Source of the DNA: Phorcus lineatus
Taxonomy: Eukaryota > Mollusca > Gastropoda > Trochida > Trochidae
DNA: 64,000 nt
Reading direction: 5' to 3'
Assembly (NCBI GenBank): GCA_921293015.1
Contig: OV121087.1
Coordinates: 5,406,501 to 5,470,500 of the forward strand
The stretch's first letter is position 1. Each line of letters opens with the position of its first letter. This document shows positions 12,885 to 22,324 of this stretch, one piece after another. A program made the translations under genes and the position numbers. Under the pieces are notes generated by a model. The model searched no databases and had not been told where the DNA came from. It saw nothing but the letters and a program-made list of their open reading frames with translations.

Positions 12885-13110
12885 AGAGATTTCGTTATTG
12901 ATTCTTTCAGACCTTAGTTATGGTTAGCTAAATCATGAAATTCAACACTTAATTATTAGTTAATCCACCAACTTTGAATGGTTGCTGTGTGAGTTCTCTA
13001 GTGTAGTTATTTAAAAGGAAACGATTACGTAAAGCTATATGGGGTCGGACATTTCGGACCTACGACTTCGCCATGATTTACTTTTTTTCTTGTAATTTCA
13101 TTGCCCTACT
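12885..13110 (+). repeat. Module copy shared with 43.61-43.87 kb
   Basis: ACTTTGAATGGTTGCTGTG, AAATCATGAAATT, CCTACGACTTCGCCATGATT and TACTTTTTTTCTTGTAAT recur in order at 43,660-43,865. The 43-kb copy leads directly into a mariner remnant that is absent here, so the mariner arrived after this duplication. Confidence 0.6.
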
Positions 13111-13374
13111 TTTACAACAAGATGCAAGTCTCTACGCGCATTTTGAACAAAAAAAACATGTTAACTTCAAAACTTTAGTCTGTATATTTTTCGTTTTTAT
13201 CCGATTGGACCCAAAGCTTCTTTATCCTCGGTAAGGTCTACCTACATGGCAAGTTTGGCTGCATCAGCCGTTTGGGTTAAATTAGATAAAAAAAACTCGC
13301 TAAAAAAATAAGGATTCAATCTGATGGCTGAGATTGCCATCTTGAGATTGCATTATTTTTTTTGTTCAGTCGAA

Positions 13375-13512
13375 ATCTTATCCAAAAAATCTTTATTATA
13401 GATTATTTTTAAATTGAACCTTATCCCGAGGGCGTAATGTTAAAACAATACATGTAACAGTGTCAGAAAGGGTAGTTTAACATGTTGATCTACTATTGAT
13501 GGCAATACAGTG
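13375..13512. repeat. Right copy of the inverted-repeat pair
   Basis: The reverse complement reads GTATTGCCATCAATAGTAG ... ACATTACGCCCTCGGGATAA and aligns with 11,085-11,230. A truncated SINE has inserted exactly at the outer end, within the shared TGGCAATACAG. Confidence 0.55.
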
Positions 13513-13606
13513 AGGTGAGATGGTGTTTAACGCCGCTTTCAAGTTTATTTCACTTATATCGCGGGTGCTAGTATTATTGCAGGGAGAAATCCCGCAACAC
13601 CATTGG
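13511..13606 (-). mobile_element. 5'-truncated tRNA-SINE fragment
   Basis: Matches the last 96 bp of the tRNA-derived SINE at 19,558-19,864 (GTGTTTAACGCCGCTTTCAA ... GGGAGAAATCCCGCAACACC in reverse orientation). It is flanked by a perfect 11-bp target-site duplication, TGGCAATACAG (13,500-13,510 and 13,607-13,617). The truncated head is what incomplete reverse transcription gives. Confidence 0.85.
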
Positions 13607-13617
13607 TGGCAATACAG

Positions 13618-14145
13618 AGAGATTATGTTGTGAAATAATACCGTAACAAGAATAACGTTATACATGAAAGTTCTAAAGAGACAAAAAGATTTTTTTTAAA
13701 TCAATACGAAAATGTTACCTATCAATTCAAGATCTGACTGCCAATTGCAAAAATCCTTGAAAGGAAGAAGTAAAACTTCACAATATATCATAATATCAAT
13801 TCCAATCATGGCTTGATTCCGTTTGGTAGTTAACAATATTTTCAATAGGACTGTATATCTTGTATTATTCTAGAATGATATTGAAATGATTGTCATACAG
13901 AACTACCATTTTACTTTAATCCTCCTCTGACCTTACGTCTGTACTCAGAGCTGATTTAACTTAGGAGTCCTATTTAACTGCTACTTCAGAAGAGCGAAAA
14001 CATCTGCAGTCTGCTTAGAAAAAACATTGTGCATAGGAAATGAACTCATTTTAACCAAAAGTATGACAAAACTTCTGTGAGGAAATAACCCCTTTCATGT
14101 GCTGATTGTTGGTTCACTGAAAATAACTTCACAATTTCAGTCTCT
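13618..14145. other. No gene or recognised repeat
   Basis: AT-rich sequence without open frames or repeat landmarks. Confidence 0.5.
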
Positions 14146-14155
14146 TAAGGGAGGG

Positions 14156-14475
14156 GCGAGCGAGCGAGTTGGGGTTTAACGTGCTTTGAACAATATTTCA
14201 GTTATTAAACACGTGGATGAGAAGCATCCAAAAGAGATTGGACAGATCAGGGAGAAAGGGATCGAAAGGTTAAGGGAAAAGGCGGAAAGAAAGGCATAGT
14301 GAGAGACAGACAACAGGTTTTAGAAGGACTCAAACTTAGTCTGACTTCTACCCGTCGACCTATCCAGCTTGGGTGTCCCTACCAGGAGCATGAAAGCTCC
14401 AGCTGGCATAGCTATTGGGGTCTCTGAAGCACGCAAACCACCACACCGCGATAAGGTATTGAGTCCAGTGGTGGC
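14156..14475 (-). mobile_element. SINE-like element, copy 2, full length
   Basis: Same family and orientation as 5,071-5,390, about 320 bp. It is flanked by TAAGGGAGGG (14,146-14,155) and TAAAGGGAGGG (14,476-14,486), a target-site duplication with one indel. The tail has drifted from GAGTGAGTGAG to GCGAGCGAGCGAG. Confidence 0.8.
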
Positions 14476-14486
14476 TAAAGGGAGGG

Positions 14487-15374
14487 AATGCACTGCCGTT
14501 ATCAACATAAAGTGATACTGATACCCTCTCGTAATCAAAATCAGGAAAATCGACGAAGGGGTTGGTTAATAACAGCTAGTTGTCCTCATTGACACGCATG
14601 AAGGGAAAAAAATTCAGTACTCCTGAAAATCGTTCAACACTCTTCAAATCTTTCCTCTTGTATGATGTAATAAAAAAACTTACTTCGAAGGGTGATATTC
14701 ATACTATTTGACTCTAATTTATCTAATCATTCTTTGAACAGAAAAAAATATGTCATTAAGTTCCATACTATTACAACGTATTAGTAAACTTTAAACAAGC
14801 TAACATCACACTTTCCTAGTTGCACTCTATTTATTCACGGTAATAGAAATTGAAACTCATGGCAGCTCTTGTAAGCAGAAAAAAACAAGTGATCGAGGAT
14901 ATCACAATATGCAGACGTCGTGATTTTTTGTAAGAATTTATTTTTCCACGTACATGTGACCACTCTTATAGGATCGGATAAAATCTTCGGTTCTTTTACA
15001 ACATAATGTACTCGCCATATATCTTGTGTTATTACCGTTGTTGTAACGGATGATTTAAGCGGTGTAAAACTATCTATGAGCATAAGGAAAAACACATAAC
15101 TTAATCATCCTTCTTCTGAAATCAACTGCTTCTAGTTTCGACAATTCATTATAATGTCATTTCTGTTATGGATGGTATTGTTTTTATTTCTCAGGATTGA
15201 CAGACAAACCTACAGTGCATATGGAACAAGCGCAAAGAAGGATAAATAAACCAGGAATGTCCAGATGCAGCTGCATATAGAGATACAAGACCCTATAAAA
15301 GACTTTGTCACAGTTATTTCCAGCAGGATGATTTCCCCTAACCCTTCCCCCTATTTGCATGCACTAAAATCTAA
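14487..15374. other. No gene or recognised repeat
   Basis: An 86-codon open frame on the minus strand (14,835-15,095) has no recognisable domain. Nothing else stands out. Confidence 0.45.
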
Positions 15375-15850
15375 TTATCCCCCGCCCAACGTAGTTGGCG
15401 GGGGATATTGAAATGGTCTCCGTCCGTCCGTTCGTTCTTCCGACCATAGGATTTCGTTTCCGGACCATAACTCCAAAACTGTGAGACCTAGCTCGACGAA
15501 ACTTGGTATGTGCAATGGGAATCATGCGGAGATGTGCCTTTTGGGGTTTTCAACTTCTTAGCATTTTTTCCGTTCGTCCGTCCGTCACGATAATGTTTCC
15601 GGAGCACAACTCCAAAACGGTGAGACCTAGCTCGACGAAACGTGGTATGTGCAACGGGCATCATGCGGAGATGTGCCTTTTGGGGTTTTCAACTTCTTTG
15701 CATTTTTATTTTTACCCGTTTCCATGGAAACGTAACATAGGATTTCTTAAAGGTTGTTTGTAGAAAAACAACATGATTACTGTTCAATATTCCACCACTT
15801 GTATCCTTAACTACCCTTTCCCTAAGGCGGGGGATATAGCTGACTCTGTC
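15375..15850 (+). repeat. GTCCGTCCGT-type repeat with hairpin head and internal duplication
   Basis: Starts with the hairpin ATCCCCCGCC-AACGTAGTT-GGCGGGGGAT, continues through CCGTCCGTCCGTTCG and TTTCGTTTCCGGACCATAAC, and ends near AAGGCGGGGGATATAG. A segment running from CCGTCCGTCCG through CTCGACGAAAC to TTTTCAACTTCTT occurs twice (about 15,420-15,565 and 15,570-15,705). This repeat type is widespread in molluscs and some other invertebrates; its mobilisation class is not known to me. It can look coding because both units are open, but no protein family is recognisable. Confidence 0.7.
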
Positions 15851-16199
15851 TGCTTGTTCTTATAGATCACATCGTCCACCACCCACATGAGCAAAGGCAA
15901 GTTTTTACTGTAAATCATGCTCAAGTCGATCGTTATGGGCACATAAGCTCATATTCAGGGTTTGATGCTGTTATTGTCACTTGCGACTAGATAAGATATT
16001 TAACTTTAAGTCACCCTAAATGTAAGTTAGATTTAACATGATGATGTTTTATCCAAGAGTGGTGTGTAAATGCAAACTGGTCAGTGATGTGACCATTTCA
16101 AAGTGCTAAAATCAATTTGAAAACTGGTAGGCGCGTCTTTAATCGGTAAAATTAGAGGGGTGCAATACAGTACTGTTCCAATTTAGTATCCTTTAATAT

Positions 16200-16730
16200 G
16201 ATCCTTGAGCTTTAGTCTGTTACAAAATCACCAGAAGCCTCACACTAACTAACCTTTTAAAATCAATCTTAACTATATTTTATGGTAGATTGTTTTTTAA
16301 TTCACATCGATGGGACATGAAGAGTCATGTCATCACCAAAGAAAATTGCATAATATTGAATTACCAACAAGAACGTTGGTTAATGTATTAAGAAGGATAA
16401 TACAGTTTGGTTTTCATCTCATGCTGATAAATAGTTATACCGAAAGTGTAATCATCCATTACAACAACGACAATGACATTAAAAATAGATAGAAAGGATA
16501 GATCCCAACGGGGAGTGCATTATTTTGTAAAAGAGCCAAAGCACGTATCTGAAGTGAAAAAAGTGGACACATAATGTGAAGACTACTCCTCTTTACAGCA
16601 AATAATCTCCACCAGTCCCCATAAGAAAATATTGAGGTGAAATCCTCGATCGCTGTCCCATTCTGTTCATAAAACCTGTCTCGAGATTCAGTCGCTGTAA
16701 ATATAAATTAAGGGAATGCAAAAAAGTTTT
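16200..16730 (+). repeat. Module copy shared with 11.28-11.76 kb
   Basis: Same landmark order as the 11-kb copy (ACTAACTAACCTTTTA, GTCATGTCATCACCAAAGAAAA, CATTACAACAACG, GGGGAGTGCATTAT, GAGGTGAAATCCTCGATCGCTG). A SINE lies just downstream. Confidence 0.6.
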
Positions 16731-16761
16731 GATCTGACCTTTTTTTAACGCTTTTATACAT

Positions 16762-17056
16762 TGAGTGAGTGAGTAGGGGTTTAACGTGATTTCAACACTA
16801 TTTCAGTTATTAAACACGTGTATGACAAGCATCCAAAAGAGAGGGACAGATCAGGGAAAAATGGAAAGAAAGGCATAGTGAGAGATAGAAAGCAGGTTTT
16901 AGAAGGACTCAAAATTTGGTCAGGCTTCTACCCGTCGACCTGTTCAGCGTGGGTGCCCCTTCACGGAGCATGTAAGCTCCAGCTGGCATAGCTCTCGGGG
17001 TCTCTGAAGCACACGCAAACCACCACACCACGATAAGGTATCGAGTCAAGTGGTGG
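16762..17056 (-). mobile_element. SINE-like element, copy 3
   Basis: Same family as 5,071-5,390 but about 295 bp because of an internal deletion around the GGGAGAAAGGGATCGA region. It runs from TGAGTGAGTGAGTAGG to GTCAAGTGGTGG. No clear target-site duplication remains. Confidence 0.75.
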
Positions 17057-17059
17057 AAT

Positions 17060-17475
17060 AATCTCGTGAAAACGAGGATAATCATGTAATAACGCGGTTA
17101 TTTTAACATCATTTAGTCGTTCAAAATGTGATATAATTCATTTCATATTGTTGCTTGAAAGGATTTAACACAATGTGATGCGCAGCGATATGCTATGTAC
17201 AAACATACATACATACAAACATGTACCCACACAAACATACATACATACAACCATACATAAATACACATAATCTCGTTATTACGAATTTATTTAAAATTTT
17301 ACTTTATTCTCACAATTACAACCTTTGCTCCTACTTACAAGTTTTTAAAGAGAAATGAAAATGTCCAATTGTTACGAATTTTCCTCGTAATTAATAACGA
17401 GTTTTAAAATAGAAAATACAAATAAAGACGTGTTCTTTCAATCTCTTAATTACGAGCTTTTAAAGACAAAATGCA
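17060..17475. repeat. Low-complexity CGTTATTACGA motifs and an ACAT microsatellite
   Basis: Variants of CTCGTTATTACGA and its complement occur at about 17,060-17,100, 17,275-17,290, 17,380-17,410 and 17,450-17,465. An (ACAT/ACAA)n tract lies at about 17,200-17,270. It looks like a decayed palindromic repeat; no coding frame is present. Confidence 0.45.
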
Positions 17476-17499
17476 AATTTCAAATGTGCTAATGGTATT

Positions 17500-17830
17500 C
17501 GTAGACATATCTGATCAAAGTAATATGCATGACCAAATACAGACTGAATCCAGAGCGAAGTTTTATTTTATTCCAACGAGTTAATGTGAACTTGTATAAA
17601 TTCCTATCAGTCTCCGAAACGTGAGCTGAATTAGTGTGTTGCTTTTCAATATTTTAAGTTTATAACATTTCTATTTTGAGTTTCATTGAGGAAAATATCC
17701 GTTGAAGGGTCATTATCACATGAACGGACTGATAGATTTCCCTTATGCCAAACAGTATGTTTGACAACATACCAATCTATGTTAACGATTTCAATTTTCA
17801 TTTGCTTAAAAACAAGCTTTAGCCTATGTG
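17500..17830 (+). repeat. Module copy shared with 29.75 and 52.6 kb
   Basis: GACCAAATACAGACTGAATC, AGTTTTATTTTATTC and the block ACATGAACGGACTGATAGAT are found in the same order at 29,755-29,960 and 52,600-52,840. The three-copy block looks coding at first (conserved GLIDF then a stop), but changes fall evenly on all codon positions. Confidence 0.65.
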
Positions 17831-17945
17831 TGCCGAGGACAATGCTTTGTCCACTTGGAATCATATTAGCCCATGTTTTTAATGACGTTCAATGTCTTTT
17901 TTTCTTAAATAATCAAATGCGAGTAGAAAGTTTTCCTTGTAAAAC

Positions 17946-18260
17946 CCACCACTGGACTCAATACCTTAACGTGGTGTGGTGGTTTGCGTGCTTCAGAGAC
18001 CCTGAGAGCTATGCCAGATGGAGCTTCCATGCTCCTGGTAGGGACACCCAAGCTGGACAGGTCGACGGGTAGAAGCCAGACTAAATTTGAGTCCTTCTAA
18101 AACCTGTTGTCTATCTCTCACTATGCCTTTCATTCCGTCTTTCCTCGCATCCTTTCGATCCCTTTCTCCCTTGTCTGTCCACTCTCTTATGGATGCTTGT
18201 CATCCACGTGTTTAATAACTGAAATATTGTTCAAAGAACGTTAAACCCCAACTCACTCAC
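17946..18260 (+). mobile_element. SINE-like element, copy 4, opposite orientation
   Basis: Full-length copy flanked by a perfect 12-bp target-site duplication, TCCTTGTAAAAC (17,934-17,945 and 18,261-18,272). It reads CCACCACTGGACTCAATACC ... GTTAAACCCCAACTCACTCA. With the next copy it forms an inverted pair about 50 bp apart; the two have different target-site duplications, so they are independent insertions. Confidence 0.85.
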
Positions 18261-18312
18261 TCCTTGTAAAACTTGTGTTCAGCATAAATATGTAGTTGGT
18301 CTTGAAGTTCAG

Positions 18313-18508
18313 TGAGTGAGTGAGTTTAGGTTTAACGTGCTTTGACAATATTTCAATTATTAAACACGTGGATGACATCCACAAGAGAGTGGACAGAACT
18401 TGGAGAAAGGGATCGAAAGGATAAGGGAAAAGAAGGAATAGAGGCATAGTTAGAGATAAAAACCAGGATTCAGAAGGACTCAAATTTGGTCTGGCTTCTA
18501 CCCGTCGA
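18313..18508 (-). mobile_element. SINE-like element, copy 5, truncated
   Basis: Only the GTGAGTGAG-side 196 bp are present, stopping at CCCGTCGA. The copy is bounded by a perfect 12-bp target-site duplication, CTTGAAGTTCAG (18,301-18,312 and 18,509-18,520). Because the duplication encloses the truncated piece, truncation happened at insertion. This makes the missing side the 5' end and fixes the direction of the family. Confidence 0.85.
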
Positions 18509-18566
18509 CTTGAAGTTCAGAGGGAATTATAGTTCACATAGAACCCCCCTCCCCCGGTTTCTACGC

Positions 18567-18893
18567 CTATGGTTCAGAGGGAATTATTGTAGCTATATTG
18601 TGGCTTGATGTTCCATGGCTTCCTATTACTGCAATCAGAGTGTACAGTATTGATGATAGGATTGATGTCGCCATGGATGTTCTTGATAATTGATGTGATG
18701 ATGGAATATTTCCATTAACTGAGCTAGTCACAGAAGTAAGGTAGTCTAGTCTTTTCCTGGCGCTGGGCGATAGTTCAAGGAGTAACTTGACTTCCTCTAT
18801 TTGCACTCTCGTCAATTTATTATCTCCTTCTGGTACACCTAACCAGTCCAATGAACTTGTGTTTCCAGGTATGAAAATAACAGTAAATCGGTT
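18567..18893 (-). CDS. Possible C-terminal coding exon with a hydrophobic segment, family unknown
   Basis: An open frame of about 108 codons ends at TAG (18,569-18,567). Its composition is more protein-like than other frames nearby. Counting from the TTG (Leu) codon at 18,851, residues 14-28 (TRVQIEEVKLLLELS) look helical and charged, and SARKRLDYLTS is basic. Residues 63-77 (SILSSILYTLIAVIG) could be a membrane span, followed by a 17-residue tail. The frame is open upstream only to a TGA at 18,896. A splice acceptor is possible at AACACAAG|TTC but its pyrimidine tract is poor. No family is recognised. It could be the last exon of a host gene reading leftward, a pseudogene, or chance. Confidence 0.3.
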   Translation of the reverse strand, partial: NRFTVIFIPGNTSSLDWLGVPEGDNKLTRVQIEEVKLLLELSPSARKRLDYLTSVTSSVNGNIPSSHQLSRTSMATSILSSILYTLIAVIGSHGTSSHNIATIIPSEP

Positions 18894-19107
18894 TCAATAA
18901 CATTCCGTAAAATTGCAGAAGGCTCATAGCTTTGTGTGTGTGAATTTGAATTAAAATGAAAATGGTATGTAAGTTTAAATTCGTTTTTAATATATTAACT
19001 TAACTGAATCTTACAAGCCTTTACATGATACTCAAGATCATAATAAACCAGAAAATATACCATGAGTATATAAGCTTGAAAGCTCCTCATGCACGTCTTT
19101 ACTCGGC

Positions 19108-19193
19108 CTAATGATAGAACATATTTGGCAATGCCATAATAGTGGTCCTCTCAACAGCAGCAGAAGTTTCAGCTATGAGAATGCTGTCATTTC
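19108..19193 (-). CDS. Possible short coding exon upstream of the 18.57-kb frame
   Basis: On the minus strand a good acceptor (TTTTCTTTTTATTGCAG|GAAATG) at 19,194 opens a frame, NDSILIAETSAAVERTTIMA and on, ending at TAG 19,110-19,108. A GTAAAG donor-like site lies just after that stop, so the frame cannot be joined cleanly to the 18.57-kb frame as it stands. Its main support is the strong acceptor and closeness to another protein-like minus-strand frame. Confidence 0.2.
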
Positions 19194-19557
19194 CTGCAAT
19201 AAAAAGAAAATATATTTGAGTGCCGATATGATAAAGTTGTAAAGGCAATTTCAGAGCATTATTTACTAATTGTGGTGGCTGATCAGTCCATCACTATCAA
19301 TAAAATAACGAGATAACGAGATCCAGGGTCACCCACTTCACGGCTGACTAAATTGGGTCTTATGGGATTATTATTTGCCCTCAGTGTTGCAGTTTGATTG
19401 GATCTGATTTTGTCTTAACAAAGATGATAGGTTAATTGAATGCTTAATAATTGTAATATGAGTATATAATAATGTATATTTAAAATGTATGCATTTAGTA
19501 ATTTCATAACTTATCAAAAGAATGTTAACTTAGTAGAAACATTTCCACACTGAATAT

Positions 19558-19864
19558 GGGGGCGGGAGAGCGCAGTGGTTAGCGCGTTCGGCTTTGGATC
19601 AGGAGGTCCGTGGTTCGAATCCCGCCAGGGGCTCGGCAACTTTATCTGCAGTAGAGAACTGTTCTACACGCAGTCAGGATTGAAATTCAGCGCAGTACCA
19701 CCCATGGTTCGCTAGTTCCAGCCGATGCTCGCAGGTTTCACCGCAATGCATAGCCACAATGGTGTTGCGGGCTTTCTCCCTGCACTAATACTAGCAGCCG
19801 CGATATAAGTGAAATAATCTTGAAAGCGGCGTTAAACACCAACTCACCTCACCTCACCTCACCT
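19558..19864 (+). mobile_element. tRNA-derived SINE, full length
   Basis: A 307-bp element with a tRNA-like head: an A-box region (GCGCAGTGGTTAGCG) and a B box (GTGGTTCGAATCCC) in GAGAGCGCAGTGGTTAGCGC...CGCCAGGGGCTC. An unrelated body follows and the tail ends GTTAAACACCAACTCACC(TCACC)n. A perfect 13-bp target-site duplication CCACACTGAATAT flanks it (19,545-19,557 and 19,865-19,877). It has intact RNA polymerase III boxes and looks recent. The tail resembles that of the other SINE-like family, which suggests the same partner LINE. Confidence 0.92.
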
Positions 19865-20339
19865 CCACACTGAATATAAAAAGCAAACCTGATACATGAT
19901 CTAGGGAATGCAATTTCAAAATATTAACAACAAATGTTAAAGAAGCATCTGTTGAATATACTATACTTACTGCAATTGGTTTACATACATACATTTTAAT
20001 TAACATCGATCTATTTATGCTTGTACACACAACCATTCTTTTGATTCCAGATATCTTATAAAGTATTTCAGCAGTCGTGTGATAAATGTTACTTAAGTCG
20101 GAAAGTTTATGAAGTCTTACTACTGTTCAGCATCAGAACTACAATGTAGTCGTATAGTTTAGACTTGGCATTTAATTGAATAAATTTCACATTATTTATA
20201 AAGTTACCTTTTCTTCATTTCAAGGTGGATATACTCAATGTCCCTAGCTAATGCTAAATCAATTAGAACTCAATTAGAACTCGAGACTGTGCCTCAATAT
20301 ATCTATATTTAAGGTTACGCATCTTTTCTCTACCCCAAA

Positions 20340-20430
20340 TCACCTAACCTGTATGCAATAATACTAGTGGCCATGATATAAGTAAAATACTCTTGAAAGC
20401 AGCGATAAACCCCAATGCACCTGAACTCAT
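20340..20430 (+). mobile_element. Old tRNA-SINE 3' fragment
   Basis: TGCAATAATACTAGTGGCCA, ACTCTTGAAAGCAGCGATAAA and CCCCAATGCACC match the last ~85 bp of the SINE at 19,558-19,864 with many substitutions; clearly older than that copy. Confidence 0.65.
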
Positions 20431-20559
20431 CTGATAGTATTCAAAGTGAAATCTATAAATGAATGTGAAACTCTACCCGGTCAGCTACATGGGACGGGAA
20501 CGTTAACACAACATGATTCATAAAGGAAGAACAAGATTTAACAATGTTTCCAGTTGTCA

Positions 20560-21440
20560 CTTAATTGATTGCTAATGACTTAAAGCAGTTGTTTTGCTTT
20601 TAAACTTGACAGGATGAAGCTTCTTTCAAACCAGTACTGTCAGATCTAGGCATGCTTGGTGATAACAATATCATTAGTAACAACTTAAATTAACCTTCTG
20701 AGACCTTATGGCATCCCGATATCTTTGGTGGGCTGATTCATTCGACACGTTCCCCTTAATTCCTCTGTATACAAGCATCATTTTTCCAGTCCCAGTCACG
20801 TCCCTTGATAACGCGGTTCAATCTGATTACCTCGTCAACCAGATTGAATGCAATGTATATCTGTCTGCAGAGGCAACATACGAATAGCGCTCTCCACCAG
20901 AGTCCATCGGCTAAGTCATAATATATGCTTCTCCATTATTGAATATTTCTTCATTTTCAAAACTACAATGAGCTTGAATGTTTCTTCGCAAAGTAATGAT
21001 TATTGGTTTCTGTCATTGACATTTTATTCAATCAACTCTTTTAAACAATTATTTTTATTTATCAATTCACTACTTGTTTCACATTGTTTTTTTATAACTG
21101 GCACATACTGCACATTTAGATAAAATGTCTACAGCATGACCAACATTAACTTAAAAACCAAGTGTAAAAAGAAAGTTGATATTTAAATCATGACGTGGAC
21201 CATGATGCAACGCACAGGTACCATTTTTTTGCAAACAAATATGATTAATGGCGGATACAACATCATAGTGTGCTTAAAAATCCCTTGTACAAGTCAGGTA
21301 AGCACAAGTTGCTTTCTTTGAGTGTCGTTTCCAGATGCTTTCCTGATACAACAATCTTAATGTGATAATAAATCCTTTGTACAACTCGGGTAAGCACGAG
21401 TTGCTTTCTTTGAAAGTCGTTTCCAGATGCTTTCTCGCTC
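20560..21440 (+). repeat. Duplicated module, first of a neighbouring pair
   Basis: Shares with 22,690-24,330, in order: CAGTTGTT...TTTAAACTTGACAG, GACAGATCT(A/G)GGC, CTTGGTGATAAC, TCTGAGACCTT, GGTGGGCTGATT, TATATCTGTCTG or its variant, a poorly conserved stretch, then GACCATGATGCAA. By eye similarity is about 75% in the first 450 bp. Copies of the first part also lie at 41.8 and 45.2 kb. Confidence 0.75.
21277..21440. repeat. Two-copy tandem duplication, period about 93 bp
   Basis: AAATCC(C)TTGTACAA.TC.GGTAAGCAC followed by AGTTGCTTTCTTTGA and GTCGTTTCCAGATGCTTTC occurs at about 21,277 and again at about 21,370 with few differences. It makes a repetitive minus-strand open frame that I regard as fortuitous. 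Confidence 0.85.
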
Positions 21441-22320
21441 TAACGCGTATCAATGATCGATCAGCAGATACTCGAGGAGATAGAAGGATCATTTTCGTGT
21501 GAATTAATTTCAAAGCTTCAATCACATTGACTATTTTAGCCATTGTTGCAGTTATTAATAAACTCTCATCTCTCAGCAAACGCTACATTACCCATTGACT
21601 TGTAAGTTATCGATCCCGAAATACGGAAAGTAAGAACTTTTACTCTACTATTTTTGTAGCTGGATGCCGAATAGTCGAGATTCGCCTAACTGACAACCTA
21701 TCCTAATTTACTTTTAATCGCTATGAAAAGTACATTGCATGGAGTCTATTTATTTTCAGTAACCTTTCTTGTTTCCTAAAACCGAGACAAGCTTTGACTT
21801 TGCATGACTACTCTCACATTTTGATCCTAAGGGATTCCTCAAAATAAGTCGTATTACCACATTGTTCATGTAAGCTCATATGTCGCTGCATCAAGAGTGA
21901 TAAAAAGTTTGGTTTTCTCGTGTCACTTTAGTCGAGGTAGTCACTCTCTTTCTTCCTATTTCGAACAAACATGTAAAATGTGCTGTGGTGTCATGTATCT
22001 GTAGATGGATGTTAGGTTAATGAAACGTCAGTGTAAAACTTTTCCATGACATCAATGACAAACCGAAATGCAAATCTCTGTTATGAATATTGATCATTTT
22101 TTTCTATTCAAATTCAAAAGAAAAAATGTAAACATGGATTTAGACAAAAAGCTTTTAAAGTCATTGTGCACTGTCCCTGTGATGTATCGATAATCAAATA
22201 CATGATTCTTGTAAAGGAAAACAGTGGCAAAAGCAATTCTACGTAACTGTACTACGTAGTGATTATGTGATTCATTGTATTCCGTATATCGATACAAATC
22301 ATAATATATCAAATAATAAA
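21441..22320. other. No gene or recognised repeat
   Basis: AT-rich with short frames only; no landmarks shared with the rest of the window were noticed. Confidence 0.4.
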
Positions 22321-22324
22321 ATGT

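Noticed and set aside
15503-15763. 86-codon frame in the GTCCGTCC-type repeat
   Set aside because: Lies wholly within a non-coding dispersed repeat and repeats itself because of the internal duplication.
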